From Blasia pusilla (taxonomy: Eukaryota; Marchantiophyta; Marchantiopsida; Blasiales): a stretch of DNA of 64,000 nt. The notes under the pieces were generated by a model. It did not search any database, was not told where the DNA came from, and worked only from the letters and a program-made list of their open reading frames with translations. Made by a program: the position numbers and the translations under genes. Of the stretch, positions 22,224 through 34,379 are shown in pieces; the stretch's first letter is position 1, and the number at the start of each line of letters is the position of its first letter. The stretch spans positions 31,124,001-31,188,000 of the forward strand of contig CM114273.1 in the NCBI GenBank assembly GCA_050084515.1. Reading direction: 5' to 3'.

Positions 22224-23257
22224 TCACTTTGAGGGAGTGGGAAAGGGTTCATTCTTAAGAGGACTTCCAAACACGTTTGGAGTATCAGATGGTGTGTTGT
22301 TGCCACTTCCAGGTGTTGAAGATATAATGATAATATCATCAAATTCAAGAAACAACAGAAAATTGTGGGAATTATCTAGATCTATTGGAAGAGGCACAAA
22401 CTCAAGCAATTGACCATTATCACGTGCGGTCTTCATGCGCTCAAGCAAGTGGCTTGCTTTGACACAGGTAAGGTCCAAGAGCATGCCAATAGGCAAATGA
22501 AACTCTTGTCTAAGCATACGTAGTTGGTATAGGCGTATTCCGCCGAAACCAAGGTTGAATAGATAGGTTGCATTCTTCCTAGATAGGGATGCTTCCTTGA
22601 ATCCAACGTTTCTGGATCTCGAAGCTTCCTGAAGAAGCAAAGTTGAATACAGGAATAGTTAAGTGAAAGTGGATAAACAATAACTTGGAAGTGGAAATGT
22701 ATAGAAATTGAATGCAATCTGGTTCATACTGAAAGAACACTGAGAACAGAGCTGAGAATATATACTTAACTTGATGCTGGTCCTTCCTTGTGGATTCTTT
22801 GGAACTTGGAATCCCATGTTTGACCTTGTGCAATGTAATTTTGGATTTGACGTCCCGTGATGCCATGCTCCTAGAAAGAGAGCATCACTCCAAGGTTATC
22901 TAAGTACTTCATCTGGTTCTTCGTGGGACTTGTATATCTGGGCCTGATGTCTTTTTGAAGTGTGTTTACATCGTTCAAGATCATATTTGCAAAGTCTAAA
23001 TAATTCATAAGGACGTGTTAAAGAACGTTAGCTCAAATATGGGGGAGCTTGAGGATAGAAAGAAAGGAATGATGATAAAAATAACAAACCTCTAGTGGTG
23101 ATAGGCTGTGCTGATTCATTGATGTGGAGTGAAGTGTGTTGTTGACATCGCTTGGATTCATGTCTTGCTGATTGACAGGTGCGTCTCTGGCTACAAGGTG
23201 AGTATAGTTCGATGATCTACTTGAGTGTGTCCTTGAAGAATTCCCGCGAGAAGCCAT
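22224..23257 (-). pseudogene. Helitron-associated accessory gene, three exon-like blocks, unknown function
   Basis: Block 1 (23,257 to about 23,092) begins MASRGNSSRTHSSRSSNYTH, is Ser/Asn-rich and ends at a possible donor after SPLE. Block 2 (about 22,995-22,787) reads LQKDIRPRYTSPTKNQMKYL, then DNLGVMLSF, an in-frame TAG, and EHGITGRQIQNYIAQGQTWD. Block 3 (22,640-22,224) follows an acceptor (TTCTTCAG) with EASRSRNVGFKEASLSRKN, a Leu-rich central part and a Ser/Pro/Asn tail ending FPTPSK. I recognise no family. It lies directly 3' of the helicase on the same strand, so it is either an element gene or a captured host fragment. Confidence 0.4.
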
Positions 23258-23420
23258 TATAAGTTTTGTAGAAAGAGATAAGTATATCGTGAGTACTGTC
23301 ACAGAGTATCAAATACTTTAAAATCATTAGATACTAGAGTGCCAAAAATTCTCAGTTGGTTACTACTCTTAACACGGGATAACATGACATATGCAAGTCC
23401 TACTGCAAAAACATACCTAA

Positions 23421-24675
23421 CTACCAGAAGACAACGTCCAAAAATCGTGGAACCTGACTTTTATGAGCACTCATGGCATACCCACGTATAAGAGGAAATT
23501 TTTTTTTAACATATTTGCGGTGTGACTCATACCCTAATGTTGCAAATTTTGTTCTGGATATAGTAACAAACTTACCGCTGGAGGGAATCATAACTTGAAT
23601 ATGTACTACCTCATTATCTTTATATATAAGCTCAACAACTTTTGCTAACGAGCCATTAGCCGCTTGTATTCTCAAGTTGATGTTGGCTGTTGGCATCACT
23701 CTGTAGTGAAGGGCTACAAAAGGCAATTGGTGAAATGTCTTGTCTCGTATCCATGAAATAAACTCAGGTGTTGTAGGAGCATCTGACATAACATTTACTT
23801 CTACAATGGATGCATCACCAACGAGCCTTCTAAGTGCTAACACATTGAAAATTTACACATCTTCACAATGAGTGCAAACTATTAGTGTCCCAACGTTAAT
23901 AAAGTCAATGGCAGCATCTTCAGAGACAAAAGAAGAAGATAGAGAGTCATTTATCTGATCTTGAGTGAAAATAGAAAGCCTGATTGAGTTCAAAAATGAG
24001 AGATATGGAGGATCTACAACATGCCTCATTGGAGTTGAAAGGTTAAGATATCACTGAAGATTTTTGAGGAGGTGATGTGACAACTCCTACATAATTGAGA
24101 GCATTTATGATTACAAAATGGTGGTATTTGGCAGAAGTCTCCAACGGGGAGTACTAATTTGGCACCAAAAGGTGTTAGAGATGACGAAGATGATACTTCA
24201 TTTAAACACATGACCACAATTTGAAGTAACTTGGGTGTGAGCATTGAGCACTCATCTATAACTATAACTTGAGATGTCTTAAGTTTCAAAAAGTTGTCAG
24301 AAGCAGCATCTTTCATTGGTATTGCAAATGCTGAATGGATAGTGGTAGCTTCAGGCTGAAGTCTATCAGTGGCAATACTTGTTGTTCCAGTTAAAATTGG
24401 AGACATCTGGTTGTACTTCCTGTACCTATATATGAATGAAATAAAAAAAATTTCCCATAACTAGGTGGCCCTTTAAGTAGTACTATACCAGATTTCATGT
24501 CTTTGAAGAGATGAAAAAGTTTGGATTTTTCGTTGTTCAGATCAGCTACGTCAGCTTCAGTAGGATATGCTATATCTAATGCTGGTTCATTTGGCTTTGG
24601 AGGAGATTTAACAGACATAAGAACTGCAACCTGTAGTTCATGTTGTATAAGATCATGGACTTTTGCAAGGATCAC
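23421..24675 (-). pseudogene. PIF1-like (Helitron) DNA helicase domain, decayed
   Basis: Three fragments carry superfamily-1 helicase motifs in order. A degenerate Walker A (LLKGPPSYGK at about 24,480) is followed by motif Ia (PTG-like ILTGTTSIATDRL and TTIHSAFAIP), Walker B (VIVIDECSMLTPKLL) and motif III (LVLPVGDFCQIPPF). After a gap comes motif VI (FPLIRGYAMSAHKSQ at about 23,480). Walker A has Ser-Tyr where Gly-Thr is usual and lacks the usual Lys-Thr/Ser pair, so ATP binding would fail. In Helitrons this domain, fused to Rep, unwinds DNA during rolling-circle replication. Confidence 0.8.
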
Positions 24676-25045
24676 TCCTACATGGATCTGACTCCAAATA
24701 TTTTTAATGCATGTGCTTTAACTAGTGTATAAACATCCTCAATAGATTTAATTATCTCCCTGAAAATATATTCATGGATATAAGTCCACTTGATTGTAGT
24801 TAAGGACAACATAGTACTTTTAGAACAGAACGAAATACTAGAAAGAAGAACTACATAAATGAACTCATTGGTTTGGTGAAGCGGGTGAAATTCAGTAAAC
24901 CTAACTACATGGGTAGTTTTTGAGACTATATTACCTAAGTTATCTAAGCCAATGCAAGGTGAAATCTATTTTGGATAATTTTTTCAGCAACTGATAATTG
25001 CTCTAGTAGTCTATGAAGATCAGATCCTCAAAGACTTGTGGTCTA

Positions 25046-25195
25046 TTGCAATATAGGACAACAAGATGAATACATGGAACTAAAGCATTTTTAGACAAGA
25101 AACCCCTTCTATGGGGAGGATTGCAATATAGGACAACTGGATGAATACATGGAACTGAAGCATATTTATACAAGAAACTCCTTCTATGGGGAGGA
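25046..25195. repeat. 75-bp tandem duplication within Helitron Rep
   Basis: Two adjacent copies begin TTGCAATATAGGACAAC at 25,046 and 25,121. Each ends TTCTATGGGGAGGA. The length is 25 codons, so the minus-strand peptide (IAILPIEGVSC...FHVFI) is repeated in frame, with a few substitutions. Confidence 0.9.
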
Positions 25196-26111
25196 TTGCA
25201 ATCAATGTATATTACAGATTGAGATCTATAGATTATGTGTATCTTCACGGATGTTATGCAGCTTCTGTGGAAGACACATATCAATTGAGGACCATTCTAG
25301 AAATCAACTTTATCCCATCTACTCCCCCAAGTCCTAGGCATTTGGAAGATTCAGTATCAATATCCAAGGATCCCGTGGGCTCAGATTTAAGGGCATACTT
25401 TAGTAAATAAAAGCTCCAGTCAATATTGGTGACACGCTGTATATTCATATGAGCTCCCAAGAGAAGTAATACGAGTGGATAGTATGCAATCACATTGCGA
25501 TGCTAAGGTGATGGCCTATAGTAATTCCACTTCATTGTCAAAGGATCAATGAAGGGACGTAGTTCAAGGTCAATAGGTGATGGAAAGCCAAGACAGAAAT
25601 ATGGTTTTGCTTAGTTTGTACGTACAACACAAACACCATCTTTGCACTTATATAAAAAAAATTTCAATATATATGTCAACAAAGTGTCAAATGTCTTCTT
25701 TTGAGAGTGTGATAAATTATGGCGTCGCATACTAGTAGTCTCTATGGGTATGTATGTATATATCTCAGATGTTACTTGGTCTACATGTGAAGGGTCCAAC
25801 CTAAAATCATATGACAATTAAGACTACTCCCACCCTGCAACTCATAGTGTACCAAGTAATTAACCACCCTCCAAAGTAAGCGTGGTCCACTGAAAATAAA
25901 CTGGCTGAGGAAAGAATGCAAACTTGTGTGAAACAATTGTGCACATTTAGCAAGGGCATATTGCCATGTGAAAATTGGGTTATAGTTCTTGAGCAAGGTT
26001 TCCACATCTGTGAACTCAGGCCACCATGTTCATGAGATTTCATCAGAGGTCAAAGTGAGGAAAAAGTGTGGCATCCCCCATTTGTGGACCATAGCTTTTA
26101 AGTCTTTCAAA

Positions 26112-26880
26112 TTATCGTGCGCATACACATCGCTACACAACCCACATCGTTGGTCACATCTACACACCACACAACACCGATCTTCCCCAACATATGGGTT
26201 GTTCCACACATAACCAAAAAACTCACGCATATACACTGAGACCCCACAAAAAAATCAAGAGTAGTAAAAATGGCTTACCCGACCTAAAACTCCACTCATG
26301 AATCTACATCGGCATATCGAACCACGTCCACCCTCTACTATGAGGAAATCGGGATGCTAGCACGCTAACTTCTACACATCCACACACGTCTATGCAAGAG
26401 AGACGCTCCTAAGCCTCAACATGAGAAAGATGGCTTGAGAAAGCCATCTTTCTCACTCTTATACCCTTGGGAAGATCCAAAAAGCTCTTCCCCCAAAAAT
26501 AGCCCTCCCAACGGTAACCTATGTGCATAGGTTACCGGGTGATTTTTGACCCGGTCAACGGGTCACTTGACGAACTAAAACCAAAATAGGAAAATTTCCA
26601 TAAATGACGTTCCCAACACAACAGACCTGTCGCTAACCTCATCCGACACCTCGAGACAAAGTTACACCCAAATAGTCAGTTGACTCATTATGCCGTCGAC
26701 GCGATAGACTCTACCTACGTCAAAATAAGATGTGACAAAATGCCTTATATGCCAAGTTAGGCTACTTGGTAATTGGGGACTTATGAAGTATTTAGAGAGA
26801 TGAGCATACAAATCTCCTTCATGTACATCTGGTTTCTATTTTCTTAGGTTGTCTAATTATATATTTATTATGAATGTCCT
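26112..26880 (+). repeat. LTR-like repeat inserted in the Helitron
   Basis: From about 26,240 the sequence (GAGTAGTAAAAATGGCTTACCCG...) is homologous to 43,470-43,940 and, more distantly, to 33,020-33,610, in the same orientation. It ends at a TGTCTAATTA-like word shared with 33,590. Just before it, 26,115-26,160 (GTGCGCATACACATCGCTACACAAC) matches the same family in reverse orientation (43,335-43,370). It interrupts the Rep coding sequence. The inner boundary near 26,112 is judged from where Rep similarity stops. Confidence 0.65.
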
Positions 26881-27616
26881 ACTATTTGAACATAGAGAAA
26901 TAGATTGACGAAGTTGGTGCATTAATAAGGCATAAGGTGGATACAAGGAGAATGGACTGAATAACTGTTTAGAACGATTGCGCAAATACTTGGCAAACGT
27001 AGAATGGCCTGTGAAATAGGTAAGGAAAAAAAAATGGAAAGAGTCATGTTTCTATAGTAAGAAGTGGGTCTAGACAATTTTTTGTGTTATTGGTAAGTAA
27101 AATTTTGCGTACGTATGCATATGCACGCATCCTTATACTACAATTTTCAAAGATGTCAGTAGATGCACGCCTCTTAACAGGTAATGTATAGGCTACATCT
27201 TGCAAAATATTGAGTTCACGTTGGTGAGGATCATAACTCATACTAAAGGTTACTTGAACTTTTTCTTGAGATTGTTTTATTATGCTATTGATTGATATAG
27301 AAGGAAGTATGACAAGGCCAGTGGAAGGATTAGGTAACTCTACTAAGGCTTTGTAGTGTTTGTATAAGCTATTTATTTGAAGATTCATAACAAAGATATC
27401 CTTCTCATTTGTTGAAAGTGAACTTCCACTTGGGGATAGAGGATTGCTACAATTAAATGCGACAAGAGGAGATTCTAAAAGTGATGTCATATTGAAAAAG
27501 CCTTTATGAAACCCATTGAACTTCTCCTCAATGCCTATCCTAGAGTCTACTATAGATAAAAGTTGCAATTCAAGGGGATTAACACTAAGGATGTTTCTAA
27601 TGTATGAAGGTGTCAT

Positions 27617-28476
27617 ATATACATTGAAGTTGGTTCGTGCCTCGTTTGAGGTACATAGATCACAAATGTAGAAGTGCTCTGGTTTTGGTATAATATAATC
27701 TCTTAGGAATACATTATATAGTGGATATGTTCCATTCTGGATGAGTGGTTTGTTAAATTTTTACTACCACATTTCTGGGCATTCTGGGTGTTTCCGCCTT
27801 ATGTAAACGTTGTAGAGGCGCAACGACTGCTTTTTATGCCCCAATGCTAGTGTTTGTGGAGGCGCCTGTATGAGAGGAGAGGAAGCAACCTTTGTAATAT
27901 GACATTGTAGGATTATCTCTTTCGTGTCTTCTTCAAAGTGGCAGGTTTCTTTGAAGCTGCCATCGCGCGTTCTATGAACTTGTTCCGGAATTTTCATCTT
28001 GACCTCTACTTTAGCCATCCATGCCAGTCCATGCGTTATATGAACAAATCTTTTATTCCAGTGGTACATGTAGAGTTGTATGTTTGATAACTCTTAATCT
28101 TCCTGAGGCTTGTTCTGGTTCTTTTTCGCTAGTTCTCACAGTCGTTCACCTAGCTCCCCCTGGAGGCAACATTTTAGTGAGCTTAAATTGTCCAAACATT
28201 TTCGGGTGATATATTTTCTCTATGCAATTGCTTACTATGATTGTGGGAAGAACTTGTTCTACGAGTGGTTCTTCCTGACGGATAGAAAGTGTGTAGGTGG
28301 CCAATGGCAGTGAACGGGCGTTCCAACATGAGCTTCTGAATAACAAACCCTCTAGACAAAGAGCATACAAACACATCCTCTGAATCTGCAGTTCAATTAT
28401 TGCTATCTCAAAACTGAAATTGATCTTCATTTCTATACTAAGCTTTATGTGCTTCCAATTTTTTGCAACTCACATG
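27617..28476 (-). other. Helitron 5' coding remnants, poorly readable
   Basis: A minus-strand frame at 28,069-27,764 (MYHWNKRFVHITHGLAWMAK...) shows no recognisable domain. It lies between the putative N-terminal zinc segment and Rep and is probably decayed Helitron sequence. Confidence 0.3.
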
Positions 28477-28845
28477 TCAAGAAGAGGTCTTCTGTCCTCT
28501 TGAGGTATGCCTTACTTTGTATCTCAGAAATGGCAATTTCAACTTTTCCTTCTTTATAGTTTCATATGTGGAGTGCACTACACACATCTTTGTGTGCTGA
28601 TTACTGTAGAGAACATTTCCACCGTACCCACAACATTGCATTTCTCTAAATGTAGAGGAACATATGTTCTTCCATTTAAGTAGGTAGCTATCAGCGAATG
28701 ACCAACCATTACAATAGGGTTGGCAATGTTGTTTTCTACGGTGGGAAATTTGTTTTTGGTTAATCTTTCTCTGTATTGCTAAACGAGTCTTATTGAATGT
28801 ATAGGATTGTCTTCTTGAGATTCTGACCATATTGCTCATGTTCAA
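28477..28845 (-). pseudogene. Putative Helitron N-terminal zinc-finger-like segment
   Basis: A 122-residue frame contains TRLAIQRKINQKQISHRRK and FREMQCCGYGGNVLYS. Many plant Helitron proteins start with a basic segment followed by a cysteine cluster with a CCxxGxV motif, and this frame resembles that pattern. It sits at the correct 5' position of the minus-strand element. The match is short, so confidence is modest. Confidence 0.4.
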
Positions 28846-31800
28846 GGAGACTAAGCAATTTAATTATAGTAAAGAAGGAGTTAAACATAATAAGAAGTAA
28901 AGGTTTATTCTGAACTCCCTGGTTTGGTCGACATATGGAATAGTGGTCAGCAGAGTAGAAGTCTCAACAGAGATTAGAGAGCTCATGCAGAGTAGAAACT
29001 TGTGTGAGAGATATAATAGAGTGTGGAGAGAGAGACAGAGATGGATTGAAAGACTAAAATAGAGATGGGTAGATGGCACATTGGAGCCTAGTTTAAGGTC
29101 GGGAATGGAGTGGATGGGATAAGACTATTAACTCTTTTCCCTGCAAGGAATCGACAATGAAACCCTGTGTACATACAAAGTTCTTACGCACGGTGATAGA
29201 GAGGCAAAAAGAAGAAGTAGCACGGATTTGTTCATCAATTTTGTTACTGGTTCTGTAGAGGAACTGTTTGAGGAAGGATTGATTGTGTACAATATCAATC
29301 AAAATTTTCCTTAAAGTTGAATGATAGAAGTGCATGGAGTTTTTGAGGGAATGCGATGAAGGTTATCCGCACTTAATTGTGATAGGACTTTGAATGAGTC
29401 TAGGTTGACGAGTATGGTCCTGCAAAGCGGGTTTACTTTGCAATGAGTTCTATAGGATTTGTGAGCCCTTCGAACTGTCTCTGGACCTGTAGCTCTATTA
29501 GTTGGATGTCCGCAAGATGATGGGCTAGCAATACTGATAGTTCTTGGCTAGGGCAAAGTACCGAGCAGGAGATAAAGCAAACTCTTAAACCTACACAATA
29601 TTATGAAAATGCAAGGATACAAAAAAATAGATAACGCCAGCGTCGGATTTTCTTGCATCGAGTTTTCCTAGATATTTGTAGATTCCAATCTATCCTTCAT
29701 AGCCAAGAGTAAGCCACGTTGGCTGGTTAGGAAAATGCTAGCATATAGTGTATAAAGAATATGTAGTGTCTATCGGTGAAGCTGAAGCATTATCCAGGTA
29801 AGAAAAAAGGGATAAGAACAACACCAGCAAAGGTAAACTTCTGAAAATTGAGTAGGTCCGAGGGCCAATGGATGGGATACACCCGGCAAGAGTATTAGCA
29901 CAGGACGTTTAATGATATGAAAAGCTTTTAACATAAGCCAAGAACGCAGTTCACAAAGTTGGAGCAAGGCGAGAAGCTATGAATGTGTTACCTAGAATCA
30001 AACAATAAGTCTCAACGTAAACAGTTCTCAAGCGGACAAATTTGAAGGTTTGGTAAAATTGCACACGTAGTGTTGAAGAAATACACTTGTACCAACCGAG
30101 GTACTAATCGAAAGAAAGAAAGAAGAGAACAAGCAGAAGTGCATCCTTTGCTCAGAAATAAGTAGAGAAGACGGAGCTCAAGCACAATACCGAAGAAACT
30201 AACAGCACAAACAAGAGCAAGAACCGAGGTACTAAACAAACGAGTACAAATGCAGACAAAAGATTATAAGCCAAAACACCAAGTGCGTCATTCGCTCTAA
30301 GTAAAGAAGACCCAACAGAAGCAGAACTCCGACGAAGGTAAGAGCACCAACAAAAGCAAAGAGTAAAATGTAGTGATTGCGAATGGAGATGGAAAAGCAA
30401 CAAGGTTGCTTTGCGCGTATCGACAATGCAAAGAGACAATGCCAAGGACGTTCCAGGCTATGGTAATAGTAGCTTGCAACTTGTCGACTTGCCATTATAG
30501 GAACAAATTCAAAGTTCATAGGGTAGGTGTGATTGGACAAAGTCACACGATTGAAGCCTTCATTGGGAGGAAACATGCTTGCTCATTGTTGGAAATCTAA
30601 TAGATTCACCTTCGATCATTTTTGGTTGCTGGAAATCAATCAGATTCAGCTTGGATCAATTAGGAGGGCATCAAGCATGGAATGAGGATTCATAATCAGA
30701 AAGTAAAGAATAAAAAATTGGCAGAACTCAAAACGACCGCAAAAGTTGGGAATAAACAACGACAGAACTCGGAACAAAATCCCTATACAGGAAAAACACT
30801 CAAAGGTCTGTGCATAAAAATCCACCCTAATGATGCAAAAGTCGAAATGACGACAGAACCCATAGCAAAAGCTCTGTATAGAAAAAACACTCAAAAGCTT
30901 TGTACACGCTAGCGATGTAGAACTCGGAAATGACAGCAGTAGTCGGAGAAAAAAATTAACGTATCCTCGTGTAACACGTAAGCAAAATTTCGACGTGGCT
31001 TCTGTTGCTAATGAGGGGAAAATAAGGGGATGTGGCACACTCCCCACGCGGGATATAGTTTGACACATACTTGTAAAGGCCGTAATTACAATTGGAAATC
31101 CACGTGGATAGGCTCGATGAAGAAAAGAAAAAAAATTTGAGGTGTAGAGGTTGTGGTCAGTGGAATCCACCAACATCATATGCACATAACAAGTACTAGT
31201 TAGGACCTGTGAGGGACCGTTTAGGGTCCTTGTAACTCTAAACGTCTGGTTATGCCACCCTAAACGCGCAGGTATGCCATGCGTCATACATTCTTGAGCT
31301 GAAAATGACACATGGTGAACACTCGACTGTCTCTATTTAAAAATATTTGCTTAAAAAAAAGTATAGATGCGCCCCTTGCTTGCAATGATGTATAATATTG
31401 CGTATAAGCAGACTGTAGGGGATATGAGATAAGTCTAGTAAAATTCAGGGAAATTTTTCATATTTTTGTTAAGTGCTAAGATGTACGTGAGGCCCTTTAT
31501 AGGGTGGGAGATTAATTAGTAAACATGTGTGGAGGACACGTTGATAGCTAGATGGAGAGAAACAAAAAAACGGGGAGTGTCTATAGGAGTCGCAAATAGC
31601 TAGCTTATTTCCATGTAGTTCCTTAGAAGAAACGTAAATTTGCATAAGGCTGCTTATGAAACGTGTTTGAACTCGATGTCGTGGGGAGACACTAAATGCC
31701 TAGGTGAAACTTTTGCGCTTGGTAAACAATGTGGCTTGCGGTAATTTTTGCAATGCTCTTATTGTCACGATTGCAAGGTTGAAACTCGAAACTAGCCAAA

Positions 31801-32639
31801 AAAAATGTTGAGAACTATTATTGCTCGAGGTAGGCAGCCTCTTAATAGCATAAATCTATAGAAATAATTTTATCATTATGTACAAAACTATAAGGAAAGA
31901 TGCTAAAGCACAAACTATGAGAGACCACGTGAAACAACATGATCAAGCAAAAGTCAATGGTGAACTCTATATGGTTGGCATTTCTCACCAATGAAAGGTT
32001 CTCCTAATGTGGAAAAGATGCAAATTTGATCGCCAAGAATTTTTAGTTGACAGTGAGCAGAGAAAGGTACGAGAATAGAAACACATCAAACGCGCAAATG
32101 CAGGAAATGTAAACCATATGGTTGTAACCTACTAGATTACCATCAACTCTATACAATGGGAGCACATACTGATGGGGAATTGTAGATGCAATGTGTAGTT
32201 ATGAGCTCCAAAAATAGTTGATCAAAGCACTTCAATCAGAAGTTTCATTCCCACAATTCTTGTGTTGCTATTGTATTCAATTCATTGTTAACTAAGAGCT
32301 TCAAGAAAAAGTTGCAAAAAAAATTGAGCACCGCAAAATGTCTCACTAGTTGCCATTTGGAAAAAGCAGCAGAGAAAACTAGAAGCATTTTTGAACACTC
32401 TAGTTAAGCATAGAGCGATGAAGGTCATAACAAACACACTGTAAACATCTACAATAAGACCTGGTATAGACATATGCACTCTTATTCTGTAAAAAAAAAA
32501 GTGCATGAGACTTAGCTATAACATGAATGTGTCAATCAGATGTCTACGTCTACAATAATCTATGTTTTTTGTTAGAAGAATCTATTTCAGGGTGCATAAA
32601 AGTTTGACTACGACAAGGAAGTGACCTACAAGCATAGGT
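28846..32639. other. Noncoding AT-rich stretch, no gene seen
   Basis: No supported gene or RNA. Weak internal repetition is visible: ACCGAGGTACTAA at 30,096 and 30,223; GGAAATCTAATAGATTCA and GGAAATCAATCAGATTCA at about 30,591 and 30,633; and an imperfect duplication around 30,755-30,905 (ACGACAGAAC, AAAACACTCAAA). Leu/Phe-rich minus-strand frames at 30,445-30,012 and 31,311-30,646 reflect A-rich composition and are not accepted as genes. Confidence 0.4.
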
Positions 32640-33610
32640 TACCATGGAGAGGGTTTGGTAGAGGGAAGGGGATATACCCAAAGAGGGAGTTTTGGAGCTC
32701 GTTCTCTCTTTATTGAACCTCTTAGCATACATAAGGTGGAGGAGTTATGGTTCTCCTTGACTTATCAGTAACCCAAGCCTCTCATTAAGAGAGTGGATTT
32801 GGTTTGATATAAGAGAGAGAGATGGAGTTTGTGAGAGAGATTTGAGTGCTTATGATTTATTAGAGATATTTTGATACAAAATTGTCTCAACGTTCAAATG
32901 TCATGAGTGAGTATGGCATCTTGTGTGTTTATGTTTGTATTCGGTGACAAAGATGTATGTTGAGTAGCGATATGTATGCGCACGATATCGTTCATATCTT
33001 TCTCATGTAAAGTCTAAGTAAAAGCGACTCACACGGTCAAATCCTTTCCTAAATATATATTTGTATATGGAGCCACATGACCTGCTACCATGAGGAAATC
33101 CAGACAATAGAAATCAAGCTCCTTGCAAATCCTAAACATCTAAATATTCCAAAGGCTCAACATGAGAAAGATCGCTTGTGAAATTCATATCTCTCACATA
33201 TATACCATAATATCACAAATAATAGTGGAAATTGGTAACATGCATGTATAGGTTATCAAGTAAGTGTGAACTCTGTCAACGGATTACCTAACCTAAAATA
33301 GCGAAAGAGACAAATTTTCCTAAATAAAAAACTTGATTCAACAAAGTTGTTGCCAAATCTTATTTGGCATCTCAAGAGGAGGTTATCCTTAAACAATCCT
33401 TTGCCTCTCTATATTGTTGATATGACAGAACTCTTCTTGTTAGCCAACTAGGTATGACAAGATAGATGGCTATCTAGAGTTAGAGGGATCCAACGACCAC
33501 TTAGGGAGGTAATTGGAGATATTTTGGTGACTACTCGCCTTTGTATTTAAACTCCATGGTTGAACATGTTAGTCTAGTATTTTGTATGTCTAATTAATAA
33601 TAACGATCTA
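32640..33610 (+). repeat. LTR-like repeat family copy, plus orientation
   Basis: Homologous to about 42,995-44,110. Shared words include ACCATGGAGAG, GTAACCCAAGCCTCTCATTA, CATATCTTTCTCATGTAAA and AAACTCCATGGTTGAA. It is clearly diverged and lacks the GA repeat of the 43.9-kb copy. Confidence 0.7.
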
Positions 33611-33619
33611 TGATGTGTT

Positions 33620-34165
33620 GTGTCGTGTGTATGCATATCGCTATACAACATACATTTTTGTTACTAAATACACACACAAACATACAAGATACCATACTAA
33701 CTTATGGTATTAAAACATTAAGACAATTGAATACCAAAAATATCTCCAATTAAATCAAGGTCACTCAAATATCTTTTACAATCTGCACAAAACAACATAT
33801 CTCAATCTCTCTCTTATGTCAACCCAAACCCACTCTCCTAATGAGAGCGTTGGGTTATTCACAATGTCAAGGAGGACCATAGCTCCGCTGCATCCTGCTT
33901 GGAGGTTAAACAAACAGAGAATGAACTCAAAAGCTCTTTCTCTTTGGGTAGATCCCCTACCCTCTCCCAAACTCTCTTCATGATAATCTATGCTCGTAGG
34001 TCTCCTCCTTGGCTCTTGAACTACTATAGGAGGTCAAGGGCCACTTTCCAAAGGGGAAAGTCAACTATACTTCTAATGGTAACTTATCCAAAATAGTTAA
34101 TTTCTCTATATAGCTCCAAATAAGCCGAAACGAAGGGGAAACTTGCTATCTAAGGTTACCTGTGT
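33620..34165 (-). repeat. LTR-like repeat family copy, minus orientation
   Basis: The reverse complement matches 42,830-43,380: CAAGTTTCCCCTTCGTTTCG, GGCCCTTGACCTCCTATA, AGTTTGGGAGAGGG, CTCTCATTAGGAGAGTGGGT and a GTATGCGATATGTATGC-like word. It abuts the preceding plus-orientation copy head-on. Confidence 0.7.
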
Positions 34166-34379
34166 CTTCACTAAGTCACCCTCAACCTCTTGAGGATGTC
34201 CTCCAATATTCTTGAATGTGCTCTATTATAAACTCATTGATCCATCCTAAATGACGTGATAGTTGCAATGTGTATGCGCATAGTAACTTTCACATATTTT
34301 GTAGCGAAACAAAGAGTATTTGCGTGATGCTTCAAGGAATATCAATGATCAAGCCTTATGAATGAATAATGACCTATTG

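Larger units (their letters stand above)
25003..27616 (-). pseudogene. Helitron Rep (HUH endonuclease-type) region, decayed and interrupted
   Basis: Recognisable Helitron-protein blocks on the minus strand are an N-terminal region (27,616-27,044, MTPSYIRNILSVNPLELQLL...); KAMVHKWGMPHFFLTLTSDE (about 26,100-26,040, the FLTLT-type block); LLKNYNPIFTWQYALAKC; LVHYELQGG...NCHMILGW (about 25,860, where the HUH residues normally lie); and IAYYPLVLLLLGAHMNIQRV then FYLLKYALKSEPTG (25,490-25,380), a highly characteristic Helitron segment. The expected His-hydrophobic-His pair reads N-C-H and is degenerate. An LTR-like repeat splits the gene at about 26,112-26,880, and a 75-bp in-frame duplication lies at 25,046-25,195. 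Confidence 0.72.
22224..28845 (-). mobile_element. Decayed Helitron (rolling-circle transposon), minus strand
   Basis: On the minus strand the order is an N-terminal zinc-like segment (28,845-28,477), Rep-domain fragments (27.6-25.0 kb), PIF1-type helicase fragments (24.7-23.4 kb) and an accessory multi-exon gene (23.3-22.2 kb). Frames are broken by stops and by an inserted LTR-like repeat at about 26,112-26,880. Neither the 5' TC end nor the 3' hairpin-CTRR end was identified, so the outer limits are those of the coding remnants. Confidence 0.72.

Noticed and set aside
20201-29600. Exact Helitron termini (TC at 5', hairpin plus CTRR at 3')
   Set aside because: No convincing pair of termini with an A/T insertion site could be located by eye.
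30012-31311. Long Leu/Phe/Ser-rich minus-strand frames resembling membrane proteins
   Set aside because: The frames overlap each other and reflect A-rich plus-strand composition; no conserved domain is visible.
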